Source of the DNA: Paenibacillus sp. H1-7
GTDB taxonomy: Bacteria > Bacillota > Bacilli > Paenibacillales > NBRC-103111
DNA: 64,000 bases
Assembly (NCBI RefSeq): GCF_022354825.1
Contig: NZ_CP031168.1
Coordinates: 1,551,501 to 1,615,500, forward strand
Direction: 5' to 3'
Shown here: piece by piece, positions 15,484 to 24,608 of the stretch
Layout of the letters: every line of letters begins with the position of its first letter
Numbering within the stretch: position 1 is the first letter of the stretch
Notes under the pieces: model-generated
What the model saw: only the letters and a program-made list of their open reading frames with translations
What the model was told of the DNA's origin: nothing
Databases searched by the model: none
Program-made: the position numbers and the translations under genes

Positions 15484-17277
15484 CTAATCGCTATGCTCGG
15501 AATCCGGCAGGGCGAGCGGGATCGTCAGCGTAATCCGCACACCGGAAGGCTCGGCTGCCTCCAGCTTCATCAACGCTCCGGGATAGTAGAGCTGAAGCCT
15601 CGACGATACATTGACGAGCCCGATACTTTCCGTCGGGTCGACAGGCAGCTCCGGGCGCCGTCCAAGCCTCCGCTGAAGCTTGCTCAGCAGCTCCGGCTGG
15701 ATGCCCTTGCCATTATCCTCGACGACGAGCTCTAGCTCGCCGTTACCGGTAATGGCGGCTGCTATGTACAAGGCGCCTGTTTTTTCGCTCGGATCGAAGC
15801 CGTGCTTGAAGTAATTTTCCACGAGCGGCTGCAGGATCATTTTGGGCACGTGGATATTCAACGTGTCCGGCGACACCTTGTAAGACACAGTCAGCTCGTT
15901 CTCGAACCGCTGCATTTGCAGCTCCAAATAAGATTTCACATGGTCGATCTCCTGCTTGAGCGGAACCTGCGTTTCGTTCGTATTCATGCTGTAGCGCATC
16001 ATCTTGGCCAGCGATGAAAGCAGCGAATACACCTTGGGGGCCTGATGCTGAAGGGCCAGCGTTCCGATGGATTGAAGGCTGTTGTACAGAAAATGCGGAT
16101 TGATCTGCGCCTGCAGCGCCTTCAGCTGGTTCGTCTTATTCGCGATATCCAGCTTATATTCGCTCATGATCAATTCGTTTATCGTCTGCATCATAATCCG
16201 GAAGCGGCGGGCCAAAATCCCGATTTCATCATTGCTGGATACTTGGATATCCACATGCATATTCCCGGTCTGAATTTTGTTAATGTAGCCGATCAAATTT
16301 TTGATCGGGGCCGTAAACCGGAACGAAATAAACAAAGTCGCGGTTATTACGATAACCAGGAACAAACTGGAAATAATTGTATTGATCATGGTCAACTCTC
16401 GGGCGTTCTTGTACAGGCTCTCATACGGAATCCGTTTGACCAAGGTCCAATCCATGTAAGGCGTTTCCATCCGCTCATACATATGCATGCCGGCAAACGA
16501 TTTGCTTTTCCACTCGAAGCTGCCTTTTCCGTCCGGAAGCTCCCTTAGATAATTCACCCAATCTTCATTCAATACTTTACCCCAAAGCGAAGGATCGGAG
16601 CCGTAGACGACCGTTCCTTCCTTATCCAGAATATAAAGCTCCTCTTCACCCAATGTGTACAGCTGCTTGCTGATCGAAGCAATGACATCGATGCTGAAAT
16701 CAATGGACAGGATGCCGAGCTCCTGCTGGGTCAGAGCGTTGCGGATGGACCGGTGAAGGGTGATCACGGTGGAGGGAGGCACGTAAAACAAGCTGCCCAT
16801 CTTATAATCGTGGCTTAGATGCGTCGGCTCCAGCCGCACCACAGACGAGCCCATATCGGGATGATATTTATCCGAAGATCCTTCGTTACGGCCCGGGTTC
16901 CCCTGGGAAATAAGGAAGGAGCGGTTGCTGCTCGCAATATACAGGTACGTTTGCTTAATTTCCTTAATCGAATTGGCTATCGTCAGCATACCGCGGAAGA
17001 TTTCGCTTGTGCTCAAATAGTCGGTATCCCCATCCTCGATAATCGAATAAAGCACCGCATCGTTATAGACGGACAGCGAATTCTGCTCAATTACCCGCAA
17101 ATAATTGATAATGTTCGCCTTTCCCTGAAAGATGAGATTCGAGTTGTTCTTCACCGCTTCGTTAGTTATCGACTGCTTCGTAAAAAAGTAAGAAATCACA
17201 ATTGAAGTACCGATCGGGATAATCGTAGCGACAAGGAGGAAGACGATTAATTTGTTGCGGATGCTGTTGCGGATCAT
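15484..17277 (-). CDS. YesM-type sensor histidine kinase
   Basis: The 597-residue protein has an N-terminal membrane span (about 12-30), an extracellular sensing region of roughly 260 residues, a second span (about 300-320), a HAMP domain, and a His_kinase domain with the marker QINPHFLYNSLQ, in which the His is the phosphorylation site. The C-terminal ATPase has VENYFKHGF and DNGKGI boxes. It should phosphorylate the YesN-type regulator encoded next. The sensing region probably responds to an external sugar or to the binding protein of the divergent ABC transporter; the ligand is not deducible. Confidence 0.94.
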   Translation of the reverse strand: MIRNSIRNKLIVFLLVATIIPIGTSIVISYFFTKQSITNEAVKNNSNLIFQGKANIINYLRVIEQNSLSVYNDAVLYSIIEDGDTDYLSTSEIFRGMLTIANSIKEIKQTYLYIASSNRSFLISQGNPGRNEGSSDKYHPDMGSSVVRLEPTHLSHDYKMGSLFYVPPSTVITLHRSIRNALTQQELGILSIDFSIDVIASISKQLYTLGEEELYILDKEGTVVYGSDPSLWGKVLNEDWVNYLRELPDGKGSFEWKSKSFAGMHMYERMETPYMDWTLVKRIPYESLYKNARELTMINTIISSLFLVIVITATLFISFRFTAPIKNLIGYINKIQTGNMHVDIQVSSNDEIGILARRFRIMMQTINELIMSEYKLDIANKTNQLKALQAQINPHFLYNSLQSIGTLALQHQAPKVYSLLSSLAKMMRYSMNTNETQVPLKQEIDHVKSYLELQMQRFENELTVSYKVSPDTLNIHVPKMILQPLVENYFKHGFDPSEKTGALYIAAAITGNGELELVVEDNGKGIQPELLSKLQRRLGRRPELPVDPTESIGLVNVSSRLQLYYPGALMKLEAAEPSGVRITLTIPLALPDSEHSD

Positions 17278-17445
17278 GGACGTCCCCCTTATTTTGTCTC
17301 GGTTAATCTCCGATCAGGTTGGGTATATCATTATTGTAGCAAGGCACATCAATAAATTCCACCTGATGGGTCACGATAGTCGGTGTTGCCGATTGAAGGA
17401 AGTTTTTATACTGGGGGTATACTATCAAGAGGGGGAAAGATGCTT

Positions 17446-18330
17446 ATGAAAGCAAAGCGTCGCTTGTCGGATTGGATGCTTCAGACGGTTTTTGTCGGTC
17501 CGGCGATCGTCTTTTTCTCCATTATCGTTATCGTACCGTTTCTGATGAGCATTTACTATTCGTTTACAGAATGGAACGGGGTTACCTCGACGGTCAAATG
17601 GATCGGATTCGATAACTTCAAACACATTATAATGGATGATGAAGACTTTCATAAATCGTTCTGGTTTACCGCCAGATTTACGGTAGCTCAGGTGATATTC
17701 GCCAATTTGCTCGGTTTTTCACTGGCATTGCTGCTGACACAGGCCTTGAAAACACGGAACGTGCTCCGCACGGTGTTTTTCCTGCCGAACGTTATCGGCG
17801 GCTTGCTGCTCGGCTTCATTTGGGAGTTTATTTTCGTCAAAGGCTTTGCAACGATCGGTGAATTGACGGGGATCGGCTTCTTCCAGCTTCCGTGGCTCGG
17901 GGACGCTCCGACCGCCTTCTGGGGACTTATCATTGTCAGCGTATGGCAGACGGCCGGTTATTTGATGGTCATCTACATCGCGGCATTGGCCAACGTGCCC
18001 AAAGATATTGTCGAGGCCGCCTACATAGACGGCGCGAGCAAATGGCAAACGCTACGCAGCATTACGTTTCCGCTTATTATGCCGGCTGTAACGGTTTGTT
18101 TGTTCCTGACGATTTCGTGGGCGTTCAAAATGTACGATCTTAACGTATCATTGACCAAAGGCGGACCGTTCAACTCGACTCAATCCGTCGCTCTGAACAT
18201 TTATGAGGAAGCGTTCCGCAACAACCGGTACGGCCTCGGAACCGCCAAATCGTTCATTTTCTTCATTGTCGTTGCCATCATTACGATGATTCAAGTGGGG
18301 ATCACCAAGAAGAAGGAGGTTGAAGTGTAA
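17446..18330 (+). CDS. Sugar ABC transporter permease (MalF/UgpA type)
   Basis: About 294 residues with six predicted membrane segments. The EAA loop that contacts the ATPase is visible as EAAYIDGASKWQTLRSITFPLI. RBS AGAGGGGG stands about 10 bases before ATG 17446; ATG 17440 (two codons longer) is possible. The gene opens the transporter operon and overlaps the next permease by one base (TAATG). The operon holds no ATPase gene; such systems in Bacillales share the MsmX-type ATPase encoded elsewhere. Confidence 0.93.
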   Translation: MKAKRRLSDWMLQTVFVGPAIVFFSIIVIVPFLMSIYYSFTEWNGVTSTVKWIGFDNFKHIIMDDEDFHKSFWFTARFTVAQVIFANLLGFSLALLLTQALKTRNVLRTVFFLPNVIGGLLLGFIWEFIFVKGFATIGELTGIGFFQLPWLGDAPTAFWGLIIVSVWQTAGYLMVIYIAALANVPKDIVEAAYIDGASKWQTLRSITFPLIMPAVTVCLFLTISWAFKMYDLNVSLTKGGPFNSTQSVALNIYEEAFRNNRYGLGTAKSFIFFIVVAIITMIQVGITKKKEVEV

Positions 18331-19166
18331 TGGAAACGAAGCACACTTACAATCTTCGGCTGCTTTCTCTGGAAGTGTTAGGTATCGTGCTCGGATTGCT
18401 CTTTCTGGTGCCGTTTTACTTCGTTATCGTCAACTCGATGAAAACGTTCGGCGAGCTGCTGATCAACTCGGCCAACCTGCCGCAATCGCTCAATTTTGCT
18501 AACTATGCCAGAGTATGGGATATCATGAAGTTTCCGAAAGTGTTCTGGAACTCGCTATTGATCACGGTATTCAGCAACATCGGGCTAGTCGTGATCAGTT
18601 CTATGGCGGCTTACCGCCTTGTACGTGTACCCAACAAGTTCAACAATCTTGTGTTTCTGGCTTTTGTCGCTGCGATGGTTATTCCGTTCCAGTCGATTAT
18701 GATTCCGCTTGTACGCGTAGCCAGCGAGGTTGGTTTGATGGACAGCATCCCGGGCTTGATCATTTGTTATTTCGGCTTCGGTGTATCGTTGAACGTATTT
18801 TTGTACCACGGCTTTATTAAATCGATCCCTCTTGAAATTGAGGAATCGGCTACAGTCGACGGCTGCTCGCCGTTCGGCGTCTTCTGGAAAATCGTTTTTC
18901 CGCTGCTTAAGCCTATGACCGTTACGATCGTTATCCTAAACAGCTTGTGGATATGGAACGACTTCCTCTTGCCGATGCTCGTTCTGAACAGCCCTGATTT
19001 GAGGACGATTCCACTAGCGACTTACTCTTTCTTCGGGCAGTATACGAAGCAGTGGGATTTGGCCTTGGCCGCACTGGTGCTCGGCGTCATTCCAATTGTC
19101 ATCTTCTTCCTGGCGATGCAAAAACATATTATCGAGGGGATTACGGCAGGTTCCGTCAAAGGGTGA
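18330..19166 (+). CDS. Sugar ABC transporter permease (MalG type)
   Basis: The 278-residue protein has about six membrane spans and the EAA loop EIEESATVDGCSPFGVFWKIVFPLLKP. It forms a heterodimer with the preceding permease to make the membrane channel for a carbohydrate. The start codon overlaps the stop of the first permease gene. The C-terminus ends in the usual IIEGITAGSVKG. Substrate not predictable from sequence; the neighbouring YesM/YesN pair suggests a plant-type oligosaccharide, which is inference. Confidence 0.93.
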   Translation: METKHTYNLRLLSLEVLGIVLGLLFLVPFYFVIVNSMKTFGELLINSANLPQSLNFANYARVWDIMKFPKVFWNSLLITVFSNIGLVVISSMAAYRLVRVPNKFNNLVFLAFVAAMVIPFQSIMIPLVRVASEVGLMDSIPGLIICYFGFGVSLNVFLYHGFIKSIPLEIEESATVDGCSPFGVFWKIVFPLLKPMTVTIVILNSLWIWNDFLLPMLVLNSPDLRTIPLATYSFFGQYTKQWDLALAALVLGVIPIVIFFLAMQKHIIEGITAGSVKG

Positions 19167-19186
19167 TCCATGGTACATCCCGCAAG

Positions 19187-19225
19187 GGTGTAAATGCTTA
19201 CATGCATCAACAGGTTACACCTTTT
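19187..19225 (+). terminator. Hairpin between permease and binding-protein genes
   Basis: GGTGTAA (19187-19193) pairs with TTACACC (19215-19221) and is followed by TTTT. It may be a partial terminator or an mRNA-stabilising hairpin that lets the binding-protein gene be expressed at a different level. An imperfect palindrome (TTTACA...TGTAAA) follows near 19262-19280. Confidence 0.5.
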
Positions 19226-19308
19226 CGATCAATATAGTCCGTGTTCTGCGGGCAAACTATTTTTTACAATGATCATGTAAACAAAGAAGATGAAGGGGAG
19301 GCTTTCAC

Positions 19309-20610
19309 ATGAAGAAAAAAATCGGAATTATCGGTATGACCACCGTCATGCTGGCATCCCTCTTGGTTGGCTGCGCAAAAAGCGAACCGACTCCAGGGGC
19401 AGGAGGCACTACCGGAGGGAATGCAGGGAATAAGCAGGTAACGTTGAAAATGTTCCAATTTAAAGTGGAAATTGCCGAACCGCTGGCAAAATTGGCGGCG
19501 GAATACGAAAAAGCAAATCCGGGCGTTAAAATTCAAATCGATACAGTAGGCGGCGGCTCCGACTATGGCGCTGCATTGATGGCGAAGTTCAACTCGGGCG
19601 ACAAGCCGGACATCTTCAACAACGGCGGCTTCTCCGATCTGGATAAATGGATCGAGCATCTGGAGGACTTGTCCGACCAGCCTTGGGTCAAAGATATGGT
19701 GACCGTTGCCAAGGAACCTATGACCAAAGACGGCAAGCTGTACGGCCAGCCGTTGAACCTGGAAGGCTACGGCTTCCTGTATAACAAAGACTTGTTCGCT
19801 CAAGCTGGAATTACCGAGCTGCCTAAGACACTGTCCCAGCTCGAAGCAGCCGCTCAAAAGCTGCAAGCTAAAGGCGTAACGCCGTTCGTGAACGGTTATG
19901 GCGAGTGGTGGGTGCTCGGCAACCACTTCGTGAACCTTCCGTTTGCTTACCAGCCGGATCCGAACGCATTTATCGACAGCTTGAATAAAGGAACAGGAAA
20001 AATTCAAGGCAATGCAACGTTCGATAACTGGGTGAAGCTGTTCGATCTGCAATTGAAATACGGCAACAAAAACCCGCTGCAAACCGACTACAAAACGCAA
20101 GTGACCGAGTTCGCTACGGGCAAAGCGGCTATGACGCAGCAGGGCAACTGGACACAGCTGCAAATTACGCAAACGAACCCTAACATTAAAGTAGGCTTCC
20201 TGCCGATGCCGATCAGCGAAGATGCGGCTGCCAACGACAAGCTGCCTGTAGGCGTGCCTAACAACTGGGTAATCAACAAAAACTCGCCGAATAAAGAAGA
20301 AGCGAAGAAGTTCCTTAACTGGATGGTTACTTCCGATATCGGTAAGAAATATATTACGGAAGAATTCAAGTTCATCCCTGCCTTTACGAACATCCCTGCC
20401 GATGAGAAAATTTTGGGACCGTTGGCGGCAGACATTATGAAGTACAGCAAAGACAACAAAACGCTCAGCTGGAACTGGTTCAAATTCCCTGGCGGAGAAG
20501 CTAGCAGCAAGAAGTTCGCCGCTACGATGCAGGCTTATGTTGCGAAGCAAAAAACGAAGGATCAAATGCTTGACGAGTTCCAAAAAACTTGGGAAAGCTT
20601 GAAGAAATAA
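19309..20610 (+). CDS. Extracellular sugar-binding lipoprotein of an ABC transporter
   Basis: The N-terminus is a lipoprotein signal with lipobox LLVGC (Cys22), so the mature protein is anchored to the outer face of the membrane. The body fits the MalE/family 1 solute-binding fold, with a lobe start TLKMFQFKVEIAEPLAKLAAEYEKANPGVK and the hinge region KLYGQPLNLEGYGFLYNKDLF. Length 433 residues, normal. RBS AAGGGGAGG is strong. The gene closes the operon and is followed by a terminator; it should deliver the carbohydrate to the two permeases upstream. Confidence 0.93.
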   Translation: MKKKIGIIGMTTVMLASLLVGCAKSEPTPGAGGTTGGNAGNKQVTLKMFQFKVEIAEPLAKLAAEYEKANPGVKIQIDTVGGGSDYGAALMAKFNSGDKPDIFNNGGFSDLDKWIEHLEDLSDQPWVKDMVTVAKEPMTKDGKLYGQPLNLEGYGFLYNKDLFAQAGITELPKTLSQLEAAAQKLQAKGVTPFVNGYGEWWVLGNHFVNLPFAYQPDPNAFIDSLNKGTGKIQGNATFDNWVKLFDLQLKYGNKNPLQTDYKTQVTEFATGKAAMTQQGNWTQLQITQTNPNIKVGFLPMPISEDAAANDKLPVGVPNNWVINKNSPNKEEAKKFLNWMVTSDIGKKYITEEFKFIPAFTNIPADEKILGPLAADIMKYSKDNKTLSWNWFKFPGGEASSKKFAATMQAYVAKQKTKDQMLDEFQKTWESLKK

Positions 20611-20627
20611 GCTTGAAGTTCACTAAT

Positions 20628-20661
20628 GCCCTCGGCGGTAAGCCGGGGGTTTTTGTTTTTT
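20628..20661 (+). terminator. Terminator of the ABC transporter operon
   Basis: CCCTCGGC pairs with GCCGGGGG around GGTAA, followed by TTTTTGTTTTTTT, 18 bases after the stop. Confidence 0.85.
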
Positions 20662-20765
20662 TATACCTTGTTTGTGAGGCTGGAGGAAACAGTTACAAAA
20701 TGCGGCAATGAGGGATGATTAAAGTTCTTTGAAGTAGAAGACAGCACAACCGTGGAAACGAAGAG

Positions 20766-20889
20766 GAGATGGGCAGGGGGTGGAAAAGCGGCAGCGGCCG
20801 CCTTTGAAATCGCAGGTATACCTATAACATTATTAATTAATTCAAAAATCCTGCGATTTCAACAGCGGTTGGAACCCTCTGCCCATCCC
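20766..20889. repeat. Long imperfect inverted repeat in a gene-free region
   Basis: The 535 bases between the transporter operon and the MFS gene hold no convincing protein gene. Their main feature is two arms: the left contains GATGGGCAGGGGG and ends in GAAATCGCAGG (20806-20816); the right begins CCTGCGATTTC (20850-20860) and ends CCCTCTGCCCATC. The central loop is AT-rich. The whole could fold into a hairpin of about 120 bases and looks like a decayed miniature mobile element or a structured regulatory site. A 61-codon open frame over it (20752-20937) has no RBS. Confidence 0.6.
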
Positions 20890-21145
20890 TCCCGCGCACA
20901 TACGATGGGGTTTGTACCAGCTTTTATTTATGTCTAAGAGTTACTATTTTACACCGAAGAGAGCATAAGGAAGCAATGGAGACGAAAAGCCATTCAAAGC
21001 AGGAATAGGGAATGTTAAATGAGGTAAATCCGTCCACAACCCTCTACATAGCTTAAAGCAGCCGGATTAAGCATTTAACATGGAGGGGAAGCGCTGTTAC
21101 AATGGTTATGATTGCAGATAGGGAGACGCTGACGGGGGATGGGTC

Positions 21146-22417
21146 ATGATAACTAAGCTTTATTCGGGTGGCAGGCAGTGGGTTCAAGCAAGAAGACGTT
21201 ATTTACCTGAGGATAAGCGGTTATCTAGGGATGCGGTAGTGTCGTTGTTTATTCATTTTTGTTTCCAGTTCGGGGCTTCCATGTCGGGTATTTTCCTTAC
21301 CCTCTATTTATGGCGTCTCACGGAAAGCCTGTGGATCAACGGGATGTACTATATTTTCAACTATGCGATCGCTCCGCTCGCGTTTGCACTCGGAGGGCTG
21401 ATCATCAAGCGGAAAGACCGGATGGTTACGTACCGGATCGGGATCGCACTGATCGCCATATTTTATCTGCTGGTTGTATTTGCCCAGGAAAAAGTCGTCG
21501 ACTACTATATTCTGTTCGGGATCTTCGCCGGTTCGGCCTCGTCATTTTATTGGGCGGGTTATTTGACTTTAATGTACGATGTGTCGACGGAGCAAAACAG
21601 GATACGCTATTTGGCGATCAATATGATCGTCTTCACGCTGGCGGGACTGATAGGGCCGGCGCTGGCCGGAATCATCATCCGATATAATGAAGGCTTGCAG
21701 GGCTATACGATCGTATTTTCCATCGCCTTCTTCATGTTTTTGATCGCGACGTTAGGGAGCTTCAAGATCAAGACAGCCGTGTCCCATCATAAGGCTTACT
21801 ACTTGAAATTCGTCGGGCTGCTGATGAACAAGAATAAGCAATGGTCCAAATCACTGTTCGGATTTCTCGTATTGGGGCTGTTCCAAGGCATTATGCTCTT
21901 TTTGCCGAACATTTTGCTCTTTCAAATCGTCGGCAGGGAGGATCTTGTCGGATATTTGGGCGTGCTGTACGCAACCCTAAGCATTATAACGGGCTTCGTT
22001 CTGACGAAGTACGGCAGGGAAGACCGGACGAAGCTGTTCCTTATTGTTTCCACACTCGGCTTTATTATCGGTACCTTATTCATTATTTGGCAGTTATCGT
22101 TAATCTCCGTCGTTTTATTCATGGTGCTGTACTCCATCTGCGCACCGCTGCAAGGCAACACGATTACTTCGGTTTATTTCCGTATTATCGGGGCTCTTCC
22201 CTTAAAAGGGCAGCTTCGGGTGGAATCGGTCGTCATGCGGGAAACGTTCGTGAATGTAGGGCGCGTCATTTCGATATTTACGCTAATTTTGCTGACCAAA
22301 TATGGCGGCAACGGCTTGCTGCCATGGGTGCTGTTCGGAGCATCGATCTCGCAGGCGGGACTGGTGTGGCTGCTGCAACGATCACCGGATATCGCTACTG
22401 AGAAACAAAATCAATAA
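21146..22417 (+). CDS. MFS transporter
   Basis: The 423-residue protein has about 12 hydrophobic spans and an MFS-like basic loop after the second pair (LIIKRKDRMVTYRIG). The N-terminus is soluble and basic (about 35 residues). A GLIGPALAGIII segment in the fifth span is typical of drug or sugar exporters. Substrate unknown. ATG 21146 lies after a GGGGGAT stretch, a moderate ribosome binding site. It stands alone and ends at a terminator; there is no adjoining regulator. Confidence 0.88.
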   Translation: MITKLYSGGRQWVQARRRYLPEDKRLSRDAVVSLFIHFCFQFGASMSGIFLTLYLWRLTESLWINGMYYIFNYAIAPLAFALGGLIIKRKDRMVTYRIGIALIAIFYLLVVFAQEKVVDYYILFGIFAGSASSFYWAGYLTLMYDVSTEQNRIRYLAINMIVFTLAGLIGPALAGIIIRYNEGLQGYTIVFSIAFFMFLIATLGSFKIKTAVSHHKAYYLKFVGLLMNKNKQWSKSLFGFLVLGLFQGIMLFLPNILLFQIVGREDLVGYLGVLYATLSIITGFVLTKYGREDRTKLFLIVSTLGFIIGTLFIIWQLSLISVVLFMVLYSICAPLQGNTITSVYFRIIGALPLKGQLRVESVVMRETFVNVGRVISIFTLILLTKYGGNGLLPWVLFGASISQAGLVWLLQRSPDIATEKQNQ

Positions 22418-22426
22418 ATTATAAAA

Positions 22427-22462
22427 GGAAGGGATGCCGGCAGGCAATGCCCTTCCTATTTT
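22427..22462 (+). terminator. Terminator of the MFS gene
   Basis: AGGAAGGG pairs with CCCTTCCT, followed by ATTTTTG. Confidence 0.75.
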
Positions 22463-22567
22463 TGTTCGTAAGTAGGGCCTGGGCGTCCCGTGAAGAAAAG
22501 CGCATCGCACTCAGGCGGAATGGTTACCCTAAGGGCATTACGTATTTTGAAAGGACGGTTGTGCCGG

Positions 22568-23527
22568 ATGGCGATCGATACGGGGACCAAGTACGACTGT
22601 ATTGTCATCGGAGGGGGAATTGCAGGGCTGCAGGGAGCTATTCAGCTCGGCAGATACAAGCATCGGACACTGATAATCGATAAAGGAGTCGGCCGTTCTA
22701 CGCTGTGCAGAAGCTACCACAATGTGTTGGGTTGGCCGGATGGCGTATCGGGCACGGAATTGCGCAGGCTGGGAAGACAGCATGCGGAGCAGCTGGGCGT
22801 GCAGTTCATGGAGGACGAGGTCATTAGGCTGCTTCGATCGGAGGATGGCTTTGTTGCGGAGACGAAATCCGGCGGCGACAAGCTGGCAACCGCAACGATC
22901 CTGCTGGCTACCGGTATTATGGACCGCTATCCGAACCTTCCGGGGCTTGAGCGCTGCTTTGGCTTAACGGTATACGTTTGCCCGGATTGCGACGGCTACG
23001 AAGTCAGCGGCAAACAAACCATCGTCATGGGGGCGGGAAACGTAGGCGCTTCGATGGCGTTAACGCTCCGCTATTGGACGGAACAATTGACCTATATCAA
23101 CCATGAGCCAGGCATATCCCGCATAAGCACCGATGTTCGAGAGCAGCTGGCCGATCAAGATATCATGCTTATTGAGCAGCCGATAACGGAAGTTCTAGCT
23201 TCGGAAGCGGGCGAATTTCAAGGCGCGCGGCTTCAAGACGGGCAAATGGTGAAGGGGGAACGAGGGTTTATTGCTTTCGGAGGAAATGAGGTGCAATCCG
23301 GTCTGGCGGCTCAGCTCGGGCTGGAGCGTCTGGAGAATCGGCACATCGTCACAGACCCCCGATCCAAAATGACCAATGTACCGGGGGTTTGGGCGGCAGG
23401 AGATGTAGGAGTGCATGCGGAGCAAGTGACGATTGCAATGGGTGAAGGCTCCCAGGCAGCCATTTGGATTCATAAGGAGCTGTTGAAGCGCGGGAGCAAG
23501 ACGCTGCACAGCTGCGGAACGACTTAA
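22568..23527 (+). CDS. Thioredoxin-reductase-like FAD/NAD(P) oxidoreductase with CPDC motif
   Basis: About 319 residues with an FAD-binding Rossmann motif (CIVIGGGIAGLQGA), a second NAD(P)-binding motif (VMGAGNVGAS), the redox pair C-P-D-C followed by DGYEVSG, and the C-terminal FAD motif GVWAAGDVG. This is the class II pyridine nucleotide disulfide reductase layout, as in thioredoxin reductase (CATC) and dithiol oxidases such as GliT (CxxC). No thioredoxin or ferredoxin gene is adjacent. ATG 22568 follows AAGGA by 12 bases, a rather long gap; the true start could be elsewhere, but family alignment begins soon after. Its partner is unknown. Confidence 0.88.
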   Translation: MAIDTGTKYDCIVIGGGIAGLQGAIQLGRYKHRTLIIDKGVGRSTLCRSYHNVLGWPDGVSGTELRRLGRQHAEQLGVQFMEDEVIRLLRSEDGFVAETKSGGDKLATATILLATGIMDRYPNLPGLERCFGLTVYVCPDCDGYEVSGKQTIVMGAGNVGASMALTLRYWTEQLTYINHEPGISRISTDVREQLADQDIMLIEQPITEVLASEAGEFQGARLQDGQMVKGERGFIAFGGNEVQSGLAAQLGLERLENRHIVTDPRSKMTNVPGVWAAGDVGVHAEQVTIAMGEGSQAAIWIHKELLKRGSKTLHSCGTT

Positions 23528-23600
23528 GGAATGAGAATGAGATATAAGGCGATCGTCCGCCACTTTTTCTTGGCAGGATGCACCATCGGAAGCGGCTGGA

Positions 23601-24482
23601 CTACCATTTTTCTAATCTGTATATCCATTGATCGATATGCTCCTCTCCATTGACGAACACACGCTTAAGCTTGAGCTTATCCTGCTCGTGGGTCGTAAAC
23701 CCCTGCTCGATGGTGAAGGCGTAGCGGAACCCGTGCTTTTTTAACAGATTGAGTGTCGTTTGATTGAATTGACCGTATGGATAACAGAATACATCGGCGG
23801 TCGTACCGAGCTGCTCTTCGATTTGCCGTCTTGCTTCCGTCAACTGATACTCCTGATCGGCTTGCTTAAGCCGGTTCAAGTAAGGATGGTTTATGCCGTG
23901 AGGCTGGATATCCCAGCCGGCCTGATGCATTTCCTTGACCTGATCCCAGTTCAGGAACCATCCGTCGTCTACCATGCCAGGTGACATAAAAAGGGTGGCG
24001 TGAAAGCCAAGCTTTTTCAATACCGGCATTGCGTGCACGTAATTGTCGGCATAACCGTCGTCGAAAGTCAGCAGAACGGGCTTCGCAGGAGCGCGCTTCC
24101 TGCCTTCGAGAATGCCGATAAACTGTTCAAGCGTTAACGTCGTGTAGCCGTTGGCGTGCAAATAATTCATTTGAGCTTCGAATTTCTCGGGTGTGATGGT
24201 GGCGCGGTTGCCGGGGTCAACGGTGATGCTGTGATAATTGAGCACGGGGATGCGGGGCGGAGGCCCGTCAGGCTTGTCTTCCAGGTTATCTTCGACAACG
24301 GCTGCAGGAGCCTCCTGCTGCTGGAATACGGGCTCGGCTGTCTGGGCGGAAGCGGAAGTAAGCAGCATCGACCAGACGACGCAAATGACACCGAGCATGA
24401 AGGCAAGCAGGGTGAAGCCAACACGATACGTTTCGGTGCTGACGAAATGAGACCGCATACATAATGGAACCGGCTGACTCAT
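23601..24482 (-). CDS. Polysaccharide deacetylase (carbohydrate esterase 4), exported or membrane-anchored
   Basis: About 293 residues. Residues 20-45 form a hydrophobic signal or anchor (VGFTLLAFMLGVICVVWSMLLTSASA). The NodB domain follows with LTFDDGYADN (catalytic Asp and metal Asp) and QPHGINHPYL (metal His pair), then CYPYGQFN. Such enzymes deacetylate peptidoglycan, chitin oligomers or exopolysaccharide. ATG 24482 is chosen because AAAGGAG precedes it by 8 bases; a longer frame begins within the neighbouring repeat-containing sequence. It follows the DUF2161 gene on the same strand. Confidence 0.9.
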   Translation of the reverse strand: MSQPVPLCMRSHFVSTETYRVGFTLLAFMLGVICVVWSMLLTSASAQTAEPVFQQQEAPAAVVEDNLEDKPDGPPPRIPVLNYHSITVDPGNRATITPEKFEAQMNYLHANGYTTLTLEQFIGILEGRKRAPAKPVLLTFDDGYADNYVHAMPVLKKLGFHATLFMSPGMVDDGWFLNWDQVKEMHQAGWDIQPHGINHPYLNRLKQADQEYQLTEARRQIEEQLGTTADVFCYPYGQFNQTTLNLLKKHGFRYAFTIEQGFTTHEQDKLKLKRVFVNGEEHIDQWIYRLEKW

Positions 24483-24548
24483 AGACACAGACTCCTTTAC
24501 TAAGAAATCTAGTACTCTATTTATATCCTGAGCTAGACCGCAATATGA

Positions 24549-24608
24549 CTGTAAGCCGGAAAAAGAGGGACGGCCCGCCGGAGAGCTCCAGCGGAAAAAC
24601 GCGTCAGA
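24549..24608. repeat. Degenerate copy of repeat family A
   Basis: CTGTAAGCCGGAAAAA (24549-24564) matches the left half of the family A palindrome and GCGGAAAAACGCGTCAG (24591-24607) matches the right half of a unit with a few losses. The copy touches the stop codon of the DUF2161 gene, so it may have supplied that gene's last codons. Confidence 0.55.

Noticed and set aside
20752..20937. 61-codon open frame over the inverted repeat
   Set aside because: No ribosome binding site, and its sequence is determined by the hairpin arms.
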